Below are positions 13,888 to 21,199 of a stretch of DNA of 21,199 nucleotides, in pieces. How positions within the stretch are numbered: the stretch's first letter is position 1; each line of letters begins with the position of its first letter. Made by a program: the position numbers and the translations under genes. The stretch lies in NCBI GenBank assembly GCA_964510345.1, contig CAZEBB010000035.1, positions 1-21,199 on the forward strand, read 5' to 3'. The notes beneath the pieces were generated by a model. It made no database searches, was not told where the DNA came from, and was given only the letters and a program-made list of their open reading frames with translations. This DNA comes from JAAYQA01 sp964510345 (GTDB taxonomy: Bacteria > Bacillota > Clostridia > Tissierellales > Peptoniphilaceae).

Positions 13888-15456
13888 ATGATCAAATATT
13901 ATGGAAACGGGAAGGTGTTCACAGGGCGAGACGAAACTCATTTCGTGTCGGCCTTTGGAGTGGAATACGGGCGATTTGTGTGGGTTGGCGAGACAGGAGA
14001 AATCCCCGGAGAGTATGAAGATTTGCAGGGGAAGACAGTCGTACCGGGGTTTATCGACTCCCATATGCACCCGATCATTACCGCCAAGTTGGCCAATGGC
14101 GTGGCGCTTATGCCTCCTAAAGTATACAGCATCGAAGATATGGTGCGGGAGATGAAGCATTTAGCTGAGCGCACACCGGCCGGGCAATGGATCGACGGCT
14201 GGGGGTGGGATGAATTGCAGTTTGCCGAGCGTCGCGTGCCGACAAGGCAGGACTTAGACCGCATATCCACCGAGCACCCGATCAAGATCACGCGGTCGTG
14301 TATGCACAGCGTGGTCGTGAACACCTATGCATTAGATAAAATGGGCGTGACTGCCGATACACCCGACCCTGAAAACGGGAAGATCGTCCGGGAGGATGAC
14401 GGCACGCCGACAGGCTATTTAATGGAAGAAGCGTCGCGATTTATTTTAGTGGGAGATGACGACTCCAGCGATGCGGTGGCCGATCTCGCTAAGATCAGCC
14501 AGCGGTTTGCCAAGTACGGGATCACCACCGTGACGGATATGGCGACGCAAATCGCGCCCAAAGATGCGTTCGATACCTACAAAGAAGCGTCCAAGAAGGG
14601 TTTTGATCAGCGCGTCAGCTTATACTATTTGTTCAGGAATGTAGAAGAACATCCCGATGTTTCGCTTCAATTGGACAATGCGGATGAAAAAGTGAGAGTG
14701 GCGGGTTTCAAACTGTTGACTGACGGTGCGATGTCGTCGCAAACCGCCTTTATGAAAGAGCCGTATCCGGATAGCGATACCTACGGATTTCCCGTAGAAG
14801 ACGGGGACGACATCCGACGAGGGCTGGCGCTGGCAAAACAATACGGGTTGCAGCTTTCCGTACACGCCATCGGCGACGCCGCCGTTCAACTGGTGATCGA
14901 CAGCGTAAAAGAGGAAGAGCCTTGGTTACAGGGAGCGCCGTCCGTGCGGATGGAGCACGCGACGCTTTTGGATGATGCGATGATCGGAGAGATCAAGTCG
15001 GCGAAGCTCGGCGTGTCGACGCAGATGATCTTTCTCTATGCCGAGTACGACAGTTATCGCGCGAATCTGGACGATGAGCGTTTGAATCGGTGTAATCCAC
15101 TGCGGACTTTTGTCGAAGAACTGGACGAGGTCGCCCTCAACTCTGATTGCCCGTCGACGCCGTGGGCGGAGGCCGAAGATGTGTTTGTGAGCCTCCAATC
15201 AGCCGTGAGGCGGATCAACCCCGCGGGGAACGAGTACAACCGGTCGCAGGAGATCACCGTACCGCAGGCGGTTCTCTTGTACACGAGAAATGCCGCCCGC
15301 ATGATCAACCGACAAGACATCGGGCAAATTGCAGAGGGCAAACTCGCCGACTTCGCCATCTTACAAGACGATTTGTTCACGACCGATCCAGAGCGGATCC
15401 ATCAAGTGAAAGTGGATCGAACCGTCATCGGCGGCGAGCCCGTCTATACCGCGTAA
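13888..15456 (+). CDS. YtcJ-like metal-dependent amidohydrolase
   Basis: The 522-residue protein begins with a small beta domain and then GFIDSHMHP (metal ligands His59 and His61). Further likely ligands are Lys275 in GFKLLTDGAMSSQTA (the position usually carboxylated), His326 in SVHAIGDAA, His357 in MEHATL and Asp420 in LNSDCPSTPW. These fit the YtcJ/AepA branch of the amidohydrolase superfamily (TIM barrel, two metals). The C-terminus, GQIAEGKLADFAILQDDLFT, is the usual closing strand. The substrate is unknown; such enzymes hydrolyse amides or esters. It lies 15 bp after the ABC gene with GAAGGAGATAG upstream, so it may share the MarR-controlled transcript. Confidence 0.93.
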   Translation: MIKYYGNGKVFTGRDETHFVSAFGVEYGRFVWVGETGEIPGEYEDLQGKTVVPGFIDSHMHPIITAKLANGVALMPPKVYSIEDMVREMKHLAERTPAGQWIDGWGWDELQFAERRVPTRQDLDRISTEHPIKITRSCMHSVVVNTYALDKMGVTADTPDPENGKIVREDDGTPTGYLMEEASRFILVGDDDSSDAVADLAKISQRFAKYGITTVTDMATQIAPKDAFDTYKEASKKGFDQRVSLYYLFRNVEEHPDVSLQLDNADEKVRVAGFKLLTDGAMSSQTAFMKEPYPDSDTYGFPVEDGDDIRRGLALAKQYGLQLSVHAIGDAAVQLVIDSVKEEEPWLQGAPSVRMEHATLLDDAMIGEIKSAKLGVSTQMIFLYAEYDSYRANLDDERLNRCNPLRTFVEELDEVALNSDCPSTPWAEAEDVFVSLQSAVRRINPAGNEYNRSQEITVPQAVLLYTRNAARMINRQDIGQIAEGKLADFAILQDDLFTTDPERIHQVKVDRTVIGGEPVYTA

Positions 15457-15460
15457 AGAG

Positions 15461-15496
15461 AAAACCCGCAGAGGATGCGCATCCTCTGCGGGTTTT
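15461..15496. terminator. Perfect bidirectional terminator
   Basis: A 36-bp perfect palindrome with arm AAAACCCGCAGAGGATGC separates the amidohydrolase gene from the convergent lipoprotein gene. A- and T-runs on both sides fit termination in both directions. Confidence 0.92.
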
Positions 15497-15508
15497 ACGA
15501 TGTTCAGA

Positions 15509-17077
15509 TTATTCAGCTACTTCAGTTCTTTCGATCGTGGTGAACGTCAGATCTTGATATTCGCCGATGGTGTTGCCTTCGTCGACATTGACTTCGTTGT
15601 GTTCTTTGTCGCCTTCGAACGTTTCGGAATAGAAGCGGCCGAGGACGACGTCAGCGCCGTATTTCGCGGTGTTGTCAGAAACGGTCGAGTTCTTGACCGT
15701 CGCTTTACTGGAGGAGGTCAGGATGCCTTCGCCTTTGAAGAGCGATTCGCCGTCAAAGACGTAGATTCCGCCGCCTGCGACCGTCGCTTCGTTACCGGTG
15801 ATCGTGCTTCCGTCAACGACCAGCTCGCTTGCGCCACGCAGTGCGATTGCTCCGCCAACGCCCATTTCACTCATGGATTTGTTGTCGGTCAGCGTGCAAT
15901 TGTTCAGGAAGATGTCGCCGTTGAGAGCCATCAGCGCACCGCCGNNNNNNNNNNNNNNNNNNNNNNNNNNNNNNNNNNNNNNNNNNNNNNNNNNNNNNNN
16001 NNNNNNNNNNNNNNNNNNNNNNNNNNNNNNNNNNNNNNNNNNNNCACCGCCGTTGAAGAAGATTCTCTCCGAACCGGCAACGTTGTTGGTGAACGTGCTG
16101 TCTTCGAGGTTCAGGGTCGCGTCGCCTACGATGTACATCGCGCCGCCGACTTTTGCGTTGTATTGTGCGTTTTCGATCGTGATGTTCTTCATGGTGACTT
16201 CCGTTTTGTCCATGCCTTCGTCGCCGAAGTCTTCCATCTTACCGGAGAACATGAAAGTACCGTAACCGTTGCCGTCGATGGTTTTGCCGTTGCCGTCGAT
16301 GGTCACATCGTCGATGACGACCAGCGTCGCACCTGTGACGACGTCAACTTTGTCCGATCCGTCTGCGTTCGTCGGGTTGTCTTTGTCGCCTTCTGCGGTG
16401 AGGTCAGCCATGAGTTTGATGGTGTCACCGGAAACCGCCGAACCGTCAATGTACATGAATTTGCCTTCATTGGTGTCGGGATTGAGGATGTAGTCGTAGT
16501 ATCCGAGTGCTTTTTTGAGCTCATCGTACGTGGTGATCTCGAAGACACCGTCTTTCGCTTGCGGCTTTTCTACTTTTTCAGCTTCGGCGATGAAATAAGC
16601 CTCTGCCGGGCTCGGGCGGTCCAAGTCGATCGCTAACAGCGGGCTGTCTTCGCCGGCTGCTTGCTTCACACAATCAGCAACCGCGTATTTGATCGCACGG
16701 CTCGTGACGGTAGCTCCGGTCACGACGTCGATGTCTAGCGATTGGGTCTCCACCATTTTTGCGGGGACGTCATTGATCGCCGGGTCGCTGAGTCCTGCGG
16801 TTTCCGCGTGCTCGGTAACTTTGATCGAATCAATTTTTGCATCGCTAAATACGGTTTCTACCGTAAGCGGTCCGTTGTGGCCGTCGACTTGCGCAGTGTA
16901 TGTACCGGCTTTAAACGAACCTGTGGCAGCCGCTTCGGTTACGGTCGCTTCTGTAACAGCGGCTTCTGTTGCCGCTTCGGTAGCTGCTTCTGTCGTCTCT
17001 GCCGGTTTCGTCGTGCACGCAGCGAAGAGCATGGTGCTCGCGAGGCAGAAAGCGAGGGTCTTTTTGACCTTGTTCAT
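15509..17077 (-). CDS. FMN-binding lipoprotein with right-handed beta-helix domain (contains assembly gap)
   Basis: The start at 17077 follows GGGAGG on the minus strand; the open frame continues upstream to 17251 but without a start signal. A lipobox-like FAAC (Cys21) follows the signal peptide, then an Ala/Thr/Glu-rich linker (28-52). Residues about 53-142 are an FMN_bind domain with DVVTGATVTS (117-126), the flavinylation-type motif normally modified by an ApbE enzyme. A second DVVTGAT occurs at 245-251. From about 250, repeats such as DVTIDGNG, TMKNITIENA and VGGAIALRG form a right-handed beta-helix. The gap 15945-16044 interrupts the helix; the frame is the same on both sides, but the true length is unknown. 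Likely an extracellular redox or adhesive protein. Confidence 0.85.
   Translation of the reverse strand: MNKVKKTLAFCLASTMLFAACTTKPAETTEAATEAATEAAVTEATVTEAAATGSFKAGTYTAQVDGHNGPLTVETVFSDAKIDSIKVTEHAETAGLSDPAINDVPAKMVETQSLDIDVVTGATVTSRAIKYAVADCVKQAAGEDSPLLAIDLDRPSPAEAYFIAEAEKVEKPQAKDGVFEITTYDELKKALGYYDYILNPDTNEGKFMYIDGSAVSGDTIKLMADLTAEGDKDNPTNADGSDKVDVVTGATLVVIDDVTIDGNGKTIDGNGYGTFMFSGKMEDFGDEGMDKTEVTMKNITIENAQYNAKVGGAMYIVGDATLNLEDSTFTNNVAGSERIFFNGGXXXXXXXXXXXXXXXXXXXXXXXXXXXXXXXXXXGGALMALNGDIFLNNCTLTDNKSMSEMGVGGAIALRGASELVVDGSTITGNEATVAGGGIYVFDGESLFKGEGILTSSSKATVKNSTVSDNTAKYGADVVLGRFYSETFEGDKEHNEVNVDEGNTIGEYQDLTFTTIERTEVAE
15945..16044. other. Assembly gap (100 N)
   Basis: Exactly 100 N, the conventional size for gaps of unknown length. 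Both flanks carry CACCGCCG (15937-15944 and 16045-16052), the code for the Gly-Gly turns of the beta-helix, so the assembler probably broke on a repeat. Confidence 0.98.
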
Positions 17078-17623
17078 TGGTAATTCCTCCCTTGATACTT
17101 TGAAAGATTTTCGGTGAAAACCTAACAATATGATATTCCAAGATATAATACCATAGAAAATAAAAATATACATGATATATTGTAAAAATAAAGAAAGACG
17201 TGATGCTATCACGAAGAAATCACAAATTTTGAAATGAGAAACATAAAACAAAAGCCTAAATTAAGGCGATGATAATGAGAACGCGTATCATAAACAAACG
17301 AAAGGGATAAGGAATCCACTGAAATAAAAAATGAATATAAATAGAATGTGTGAAAAGTTCACGTATATTCATTACGACTAAAAAAAGGGAAAGTGTTGAA
17401 ATATCATACTTCAGCTGTTGGGTATGCAACAGAATTGAGGAAACGATATGCAATCATGAGCAAAAAAATCTCTTCCTATTAATAGGTTCCAAACGGGTTG
17501 ATTTAGGGATATGCGGTACCACATTAGACGATTGACAACATCGGAAAACGATATACAATAAGAGTACTATATCAATTATTGAAGTAGAATCATCGGTGAT
17601 GAAATGAAGAAAGGGGGAACGCT
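17078..17623. other. AT-rich intergenic region
   Basis: This region is much richer in A/T than its neighbours. Seen in it: a short hairpin CGTGATGCTATCACG (17199-17213), which on the minus strand is followed by TCTTTCTTT, and the promoter at 17532. The open frames here (for example a hydrophobic 65-codon one at 17256-17453, minus) have no ribosome-binding site and I regard them as chance. It probably holds the promoter of the FMN-binding lipoprotein gene, but no convincing -35/-10 pair could be assigned. Confidence 0.5.
17532..17559 (+). promoter_or_regulatory. Predicted promoter of the NifX-like gene
   Basis: TTGACA (17532-17537), 16-nt spacer, TACAAT (17554-17559). It lies about 65 bp before the GTG start. 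Confidence 0.6.
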
Positions 17624-17938
17624 GTGAAAATTGCGATGCCGGTAAAAGAGCCGATGTATGGAGCGGAAATATGGGATACATTTGCCGACGCGCCGTTCTT
17701 TTTGATTTATGACTCCGTTACGGACACGAGAGAGTATCTGGAAAATGATGAAGCGACAGATCCCGTGGAGTCACTCCTTGAAGAAGAGATATCGATCCTT
17801 GTCATTGAAAATTGTGGAAAAGATGTCGTTGACGCGATGAATGCTGCCGGGGTCGTCCTATACCGGTCAAAGTACAATGTCGCGTATGACAACTTAAGCG
17901 CCCTTTGGACCAAAGAGCTGCAGCCGTATGGCGAATGA
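17624..17938 (+). CDS. NifX/NifB-type (dinitrogenase Fe-Mo cofactor) domain protein
   Basis: The 104-residue protein starts at GTG (AAAGGGGGAACGCT upstream) and reads MKIAMPVKEPMYGAEIWDTFADAPFFLIYD, the opening of the PF02579-type ribonuclease-H-like fold. The central VIENCGKDVVDAMNAAGVVLY matches the usual ligand-side segment. Stand-alone members are widespread in anaerobes without nitrogenase and are thought to bind Fe-S or metal cofactors. Nothing nearby points to nitrogen fixation. It is a single-gene unit with its own promoter and terminator. Confidence 0.85.
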   Translation: MKIAMPVKEPMYGAEIWDTFADAPFFLIYDSVTDTREYLENDEATDPVESLLEEEISILVIENCGKDVVDAMNAAGVVLYRSKYNVAYDNLSALWTKELQPYGE

Positions 17939-17939
17939 G

Positions 17940-17963
17940 ACTCCCTAAACGGGGAGTTTTTTC
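17940..17963 (+). terminator. Rho-independent terminator
   Basis: ACTCCC pairs with GGGAGT around a short loop and is followed by TTTTTT, directly after the NifX-like gene. Confidence 0.82.
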
Positions 17964-18030
17964 AATGGCTTTGTCGCGGATGGGGTAAGAATACGGTAAT
18001 CAGTGATGACATGACAGAAGGAGATAAAGC

Positions 18031-18864
18031 ATGAGACCGGTATGGAAAGGCGCGATCAGCTTTGGACTTGTGAATATTCCGGTAGATCTCGTAAGTGCGG
18101 AGCAGCGCAATGATTTAAAGTTTAATTTGATCGACAGCAGGGACCAAAATCGAATTCGCTATGAACGGGTCAACGAAGAGACGGGGGAAGAGGTCCCTTG
18201 GAACCAGATCGTGAAGGCGTACGAGTTTTCGAAAGACAATTATGTGATCGTTACCGACGAAGACTTTGAGCAGGCGGATGTGAAGGCGTCCAAGACGATC
18301 GATATCGAAACCTTCATCAATCGAGACGAACTGGAACTGAAATTTCTGGAAAAACCCTATTATATTCAACCGAAAAAAGGCGGAGAGAAGGCGTACATTC
18401 TCTTGCGGGACGCACTTTTGAAGACCGACAAGATCGCCATTGCCCGTGTCGTCATACGAACCAAGTCCTATTTAGGGGCGATCTACACCGCCGAGGATAT
18501 GTTGATCCTCAATCTGATTCGCTTTCAGCAGGAGCTGCGCTCCACAGAAGATGTCAAAATCCCGCAGAATATCAAAGTGACGGCCAAGGAAATGGACTTG
18601 GCGGTGAAGTTGATTGAGGACATGAGCGAGGCATGGCAGCCGGACGCGTACAAGGATGAGTATCGGCTCGCGCTGATGGAGAGGATCAAAGCGAAAGCTA
18701 AGGGCCAGGGCATCGAGGAAGAGCCGGAGGAGGAAGAAGAGGCGAGTAATGTGGTCGACATTATGGATCTGCTCAAGAAGAGTGTCGACGGCAACAAGAA
18801 GAAGCCCGCTGCAAAGTCGAAAGCTTCGGCTGAGAAGAAACCGGCGAAAAGGAAGAGCTCATGA
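18031..18864 (+). CDS. ku: Bacterial Ku, NHEJ DNA-end-binding protein
   Basis: The 277-residue product opens MRPVWKGAISFGLVNIPVDL, the classical bacterial Ku start, and contains the ring-forming core up to about residue 235 (for example EKPYYIQP, AYILLRDAL, and RTKSYLGAIYTAEDMLILNLIRF). A homodimer would thread onto double-strand ends and recruit LigD. The tail from about 236 is acidic (EEEPEEEEE) and then lysine-rich (KKKPAAKSKASAEKK), the extension known to tune DNA binding. Its TGA overlaps the ligD ATG, so both proteins are co-translated, the usual ku-ligD arrangement. Confidence 0.97.
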   Translation: MRPVWKGAISFGLVNIPVDLVSAEQRNDLKFNLIDSRDQNRIRYERVNEETGEEVPWNQIVKAYEFSKDNYVIVTDEDFEQADVKASKTIDIETFINRDELELKFLEKPYYIQPKKGGEKAYILLRDALLKTDKIAIARVVIRTKSYLGAIYTAEDMLILNLIRFQQELRSTEDVKIPQNIKVTAKEMDLAVKLIEDMSEAWQPDAYKDEYRLALMERIKAKAKGQGIEEEPEEEEEASNVVDIMDLLKKSVDGNKKKPAAKSKASAEKKPAKRKSS

Positions 18865-21199
18865 GCCTGAAAGAATACGACAAGAAACGCGATTTTTCGA
18901 AGACGAGTGAGCCGAAGGGGCAGAAAAAGAGTAGTGATGGTGCCTCCCGTATTTTTGTCGTGCAAAAACACGCGGCCTCCCGGCTTCATTTCGATTTCCG
19001 ACTCGAGTGGGACGGCGTGCTCCTCAGCTGGGCGGTGCCGAAAGGACCTTCCTACAATACGAAGGACAAGCGACTGGCCGTGGAAGTGGAGCCGCATCCG
19101 TATGACTATAAAGACTTTGAAGGCACCATCCCGAAAGGCGAATACGGCGGAGGAACCGTCATGCTCTGGGATGAGGGTACTTGGGAGATCCAAGAAGGCG
19201 AGGGTTTTTCCAAAGGGCTGGAAACCGGGAGTTTGAAGATCATCCTTCACGGCGAACGGCTGAAAGGGAGATGGGCGCTCATCCGCATGAAGCCGCGAGA
19301 GGGTGAAGAGGATAAGAACTGGCTGATGATCAAAGAGAAAGACGAATACACGCAGACCAAAGACGGCATCTCTGACTTTGTGACCAGCGTGCGATCGGGA
19401 AAGACGATGGAGCAGATCGCACAGGGCGATGCTCCCGAAACGTACGACGTACAATTGGCCACCTTGCAGAGCCGTCTGCCCGAGGGTGAAAACTGGATGT
19501 ACGAGCTGAAGTACGACGGCTACCGGATCGTCGCCTATGTCGACCATGGTGAGGTTCTATTGGATACGAGAAATCATCAGGATTATACCGAAAAGTTTCC
19601 CGATCTCGTCAAGTCCTTAAAAAAGTGGAATGTACAAGCGGTGCTTGACGGCGAGGTCATTGTCAATAAAGAAGGGAAAAGCAGTTTTCAAGCACTCCAG
19701 CAATATATCAAAGGCAAGAAAATGCCGAAGCCGGTGTATATGGCTTTTGACCTACTGTTTTATGAGGGCGGGGATCTCCGAGAAAAGCCGCTCTCGAAGC
19801 GGCGCGAGAAACTCGAATCGATACTGAACGAAGCCAAATTGAGCGGTGTGCATTTTAGCAGCGCCAGCACGGAAGACCCACAAGTCGTATTTGCGACGGT
19901 TTGTGAAAACAAGATGGAAGGCGTCATTTGCAAACGGGCGGACCGCCCGTACCGCAGCGGACGAAATGACGATTGGATCAAAGTCAAATGCCAGAATCGG
20001 CAGGAGCTGATCGTGATCGGCTACACGCAGACCGAACGGCGCACGCGTGCCTTTTCATCGCTATTGCTTGGCCTGATGGAAGAGGGAGACATCCTCTATG
20101 CAGGGCGCGTCGGCACCGGATTCTCCGAGAGTTCCGCCAAAGAGATTATGAAGAGAATGAAACCGCTGGAGAGAAAAACAGCACCCATTTCCGATGCCCC
20201 CAAAGCGAGGCACGACGAAGAGATCACCTGGCTGACGCCGAAACTCGTAGCCGAAGTCAACTTTGCCGAGTGGACAGAGGAGGGCTTACTGCGCCAAGCG
20301 AGTTTTGAGGGACTACGTGAGGACAAGCCGGCGAAAGAAGTTGTGAAAGAGAAGCCGGTTGAAGAGGTCATCCTAACGAGCCCGGATAAGCCGATGTTTG
20401 AAAACTACACCAAACAGGATCTCGCCCATTACTATGAAAAGATGGCGGAGCGGATGCTACCGTATCTTCGAAGGCGCTTGGTCAGCCTCGTTCGCTGTCC
20501 GGGCGGGGTCTCGGAGGACTGTTTTTATCAAAAGCATCTGAAGGACGAGTTGGCCGGTCTCTACTCCGAAGGGATCACGGAATCTGACGGCGATGAGGCG
20601 GACTACATCTATCTCGAAGATGTGCAGGGGATTCGTCAGGCTGTGCAGTACGGAACTGTGGAGTTTCATACTTGGGGCAGCCGCATCGATGAACTCGAGA
20701 AGCCGGACATGATCGTTTTCGACCTTGACCCCGATGAGGGCATGGATCTGGCAAAAGTGCGAGAAGGCGTGCTTGATCTCAAGAGCATTCTCGACGAATT
20801 GGAGTTGACCTCATTTCTTAAAACCAGCGGCGGGAAGGGCTACCATATCGTCGTTCCGCTCACGCCGTCCGCAGAATGGGAAGAAGTGCGTGAATTTGCC
20901 AAAAATGTCGCCGTCGCCATGGAAACAAAATGGCCGAAAAAATACACGTCCAATATGCGCAAAGAAAAACGCAGAGGAAAGATCTATATCGACTGGGTGC
21001 GAAACGGCAGAAGCGCGACCAGTGTCGCCCCCTATTCCGTTCGCGCGCGAGAACCCGGCTCCGTTTCCTGGCCGATCAGCTGGGCTGACCTCAAGACGGT
21101 CGCCCCCGCCGATTACACGATGGAAAAGGCACTCAAAAGCCGAAAGAAAGATCCTTGGGCGGGGTTTTTTGAAGTGGACCAGAAGATTGGGAGCGGGGA
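18861..21199 (+). CDS. ligD: LigD, multifunctional NHEJ ATP-dependent ligase (3' end truncated by window)
   Basis: The frame is open from ATG 18861 to the window end (779 codons), probably lacking only some tens of residues. Domain order is phosphoesterase, ligase, polymerase (PE-LIG-POL), as in Pseudomonas LigD and unlike mycobacteria. PE: HAASRLHFDF (His37, His43, Asp45) with His79 in EPHPYDY. Ligase: catalytic Lys217 in YELKYDGYR, then DGEVIV and EGVICKRAD, and WIKVKC as the last ligase motif. POL: DLDPDEG (Asp621 and Asp623) and SGGKGYHIVVPL, then IDWVRNGRSATSVAPYSVRA. All visible catalytic residues are intact. It processes, fills and seals ends held by Ku. Confidence 0.97.
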   Translation, partial: MSLKEYDKKRDFSKTSEPKGQKKSSDGASRIFVVQKHAASRLHFDFRLEWDGVLLSWAVPKGPSYNTKDKRLAVEVEPHPYDYKDFEGTIPKGEYGGGTVMLWDEGTWEIQEGEGFSKGLETGSLKIILHGERLKGRWALIRMKPREGEEDKNWLMIKEKDEYTQTKDGISDFVTSVRSGKTMEQIAQGDAPETYDVQLATLQSRLPEGENWMYELKYDGYRIVAYVDHGEVLLDTRNHQDYTEKFPDLVKSLKKWNVQAVLDGEVIVNKEGKSSFQALQQYIKGKKMPKPVYMAFDLLFYEGGDLREKPLSKRREKLESILNEAKLSGVHFSSASTEDPQVVFATVCENKMEGVICKRADRPYRSGRNDDWIKVKCQNRQELIVIGYTQTERRTRAFSSLLLGLMEEGDILYAGRVGTGFSESSAKEIMKRMKPLERKTAPISDAPKARHDEEITWLTPKLVAEVNFAEWTEEGLLRQASFEGLREDKPAKEVVKEKPVEEVILTSPDKPMFENYTKQDLAHYYEKMAERMLPYLRRRLVSLVRCPGGVSEDCFYQKHLKDELAGLYSEGITESDGDEADYIYLEDVQGIRQAVQYGTVEFHTWGSRIDELEKPDMIVFDLDPDEGMDLAKVREGVLDLKSILDELELTSFLKTSGGKGYHIVVPLTPSAEWEEVREFAKNVAVAMETKWPKKYTSNMRKEKRRGKIYIDWVRNGRSATSVAPYSVRAREPGSVSWPISWADLKTVAPADYTMEKALKSRKKDPWAGFFEVDQKIGSG

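Noticed and set aside
15500..16636. Long plus-strand open frame opposite the FMN-binding lipoprotein gene
   Set aside because: It is antisense to a gene with signal peptide, lipobox and recognisable domains, and its own translation is Val/Phe/Asp-rich without any domain. The gap N are counted as open codons.
17256..17453. Hydrophobic 65-codon minus-strand frame
   Set aside because: It lies in AT-rich DNA where hydrophobic chance frames are expected, and has no ribosome-binding site.
17624..17938. Part of a nitrogen-fixation cluster
   Set aside because: Only a stand-alone NifX-type domain is present; no other nif genes lie near, and such proteins are common without nitrogenase.

Overview
The window looks like chromosomal DNA of a low-to-mid GC Bacillota, probably a clostridial anaerobe. 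The reasons are strong purine-rich Shine-Dalgarno sites (AGGAGG-type), a Clostridia-style hairpin repeat near the left end, two lipobox lipoproteins, DUF169, YitT and PhnB-like proteins, and a Ku/LigD pair. No species can be named from sequence alone. A run of exactly 100 N (15945-16044) marks a scaffold gap, so this is draft assembly.

Left third (1-5535), accessory and decaying: three GCGCAATA-type palindromes spaced exactly 31 bp apart; a GrpB/UPF0157 protein; the stub of a DUF6508-like gene; an intact Phd/YefM-RelE/ParE toxin-antitoxin pair; a DUF4143-type AAA ATPase (AAA_14); a frameshifted remnant of a second toxin-antitoxin pair; an unknown lipoprotein; and a small ORF coupled to an Imm5-like putative immunity protein. 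A palindromic promoter (core GTCCATTATAATGGAC, with the -10 TATAAT at its centre) precedes the ATPase. It recurs, degenerate, upstream of the toxin-antitoxin pair and upstream of the Imm5-like gene. The upstream copy also retains the ATPase start region, so the locus reads as a tandem duplication of an ATPase + toxin-antitoxin unit in which each copy lost a different part.

Middle (5536-10513): a DUF169 protein, a strongly structured intergenic element (6464-6566), DUF4256, a two-domain PhnB-like VOC protein, and a convergent yitT-like membrane gene with a leader of about 230 nt carrying hairpins. A second, divergent DUF4143 ATPase follows, preceded by a perfect 18-bp inverted repeat.

Right half (10514-21199), more housekeeping-like: NAD(P)H-hydrate epimerase coupled to DUF1905; a MarR regulator with two identical AACAGGTACCTGTT operators around its own promoter, coupled to an ABC exporter and followed by a YtcJ-like amidohydrolase; a converging lipoprotein that joins an FMN-binding domain to a right-handed beta-helix (interrupted by the gap); a NifX/NifB-type small protein; and the NHEJ pair ku-ligD (PE-LIG-POL order), with ligD running off the right end.

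Most likely transcription units are nnrE-DUF1905, marR-ABC(-amidohydrolase) and ku-ligD, all with start/stop overlaps or very short gaps. No tRNA, rRNA, CRISPR array or intact transposase was seen.
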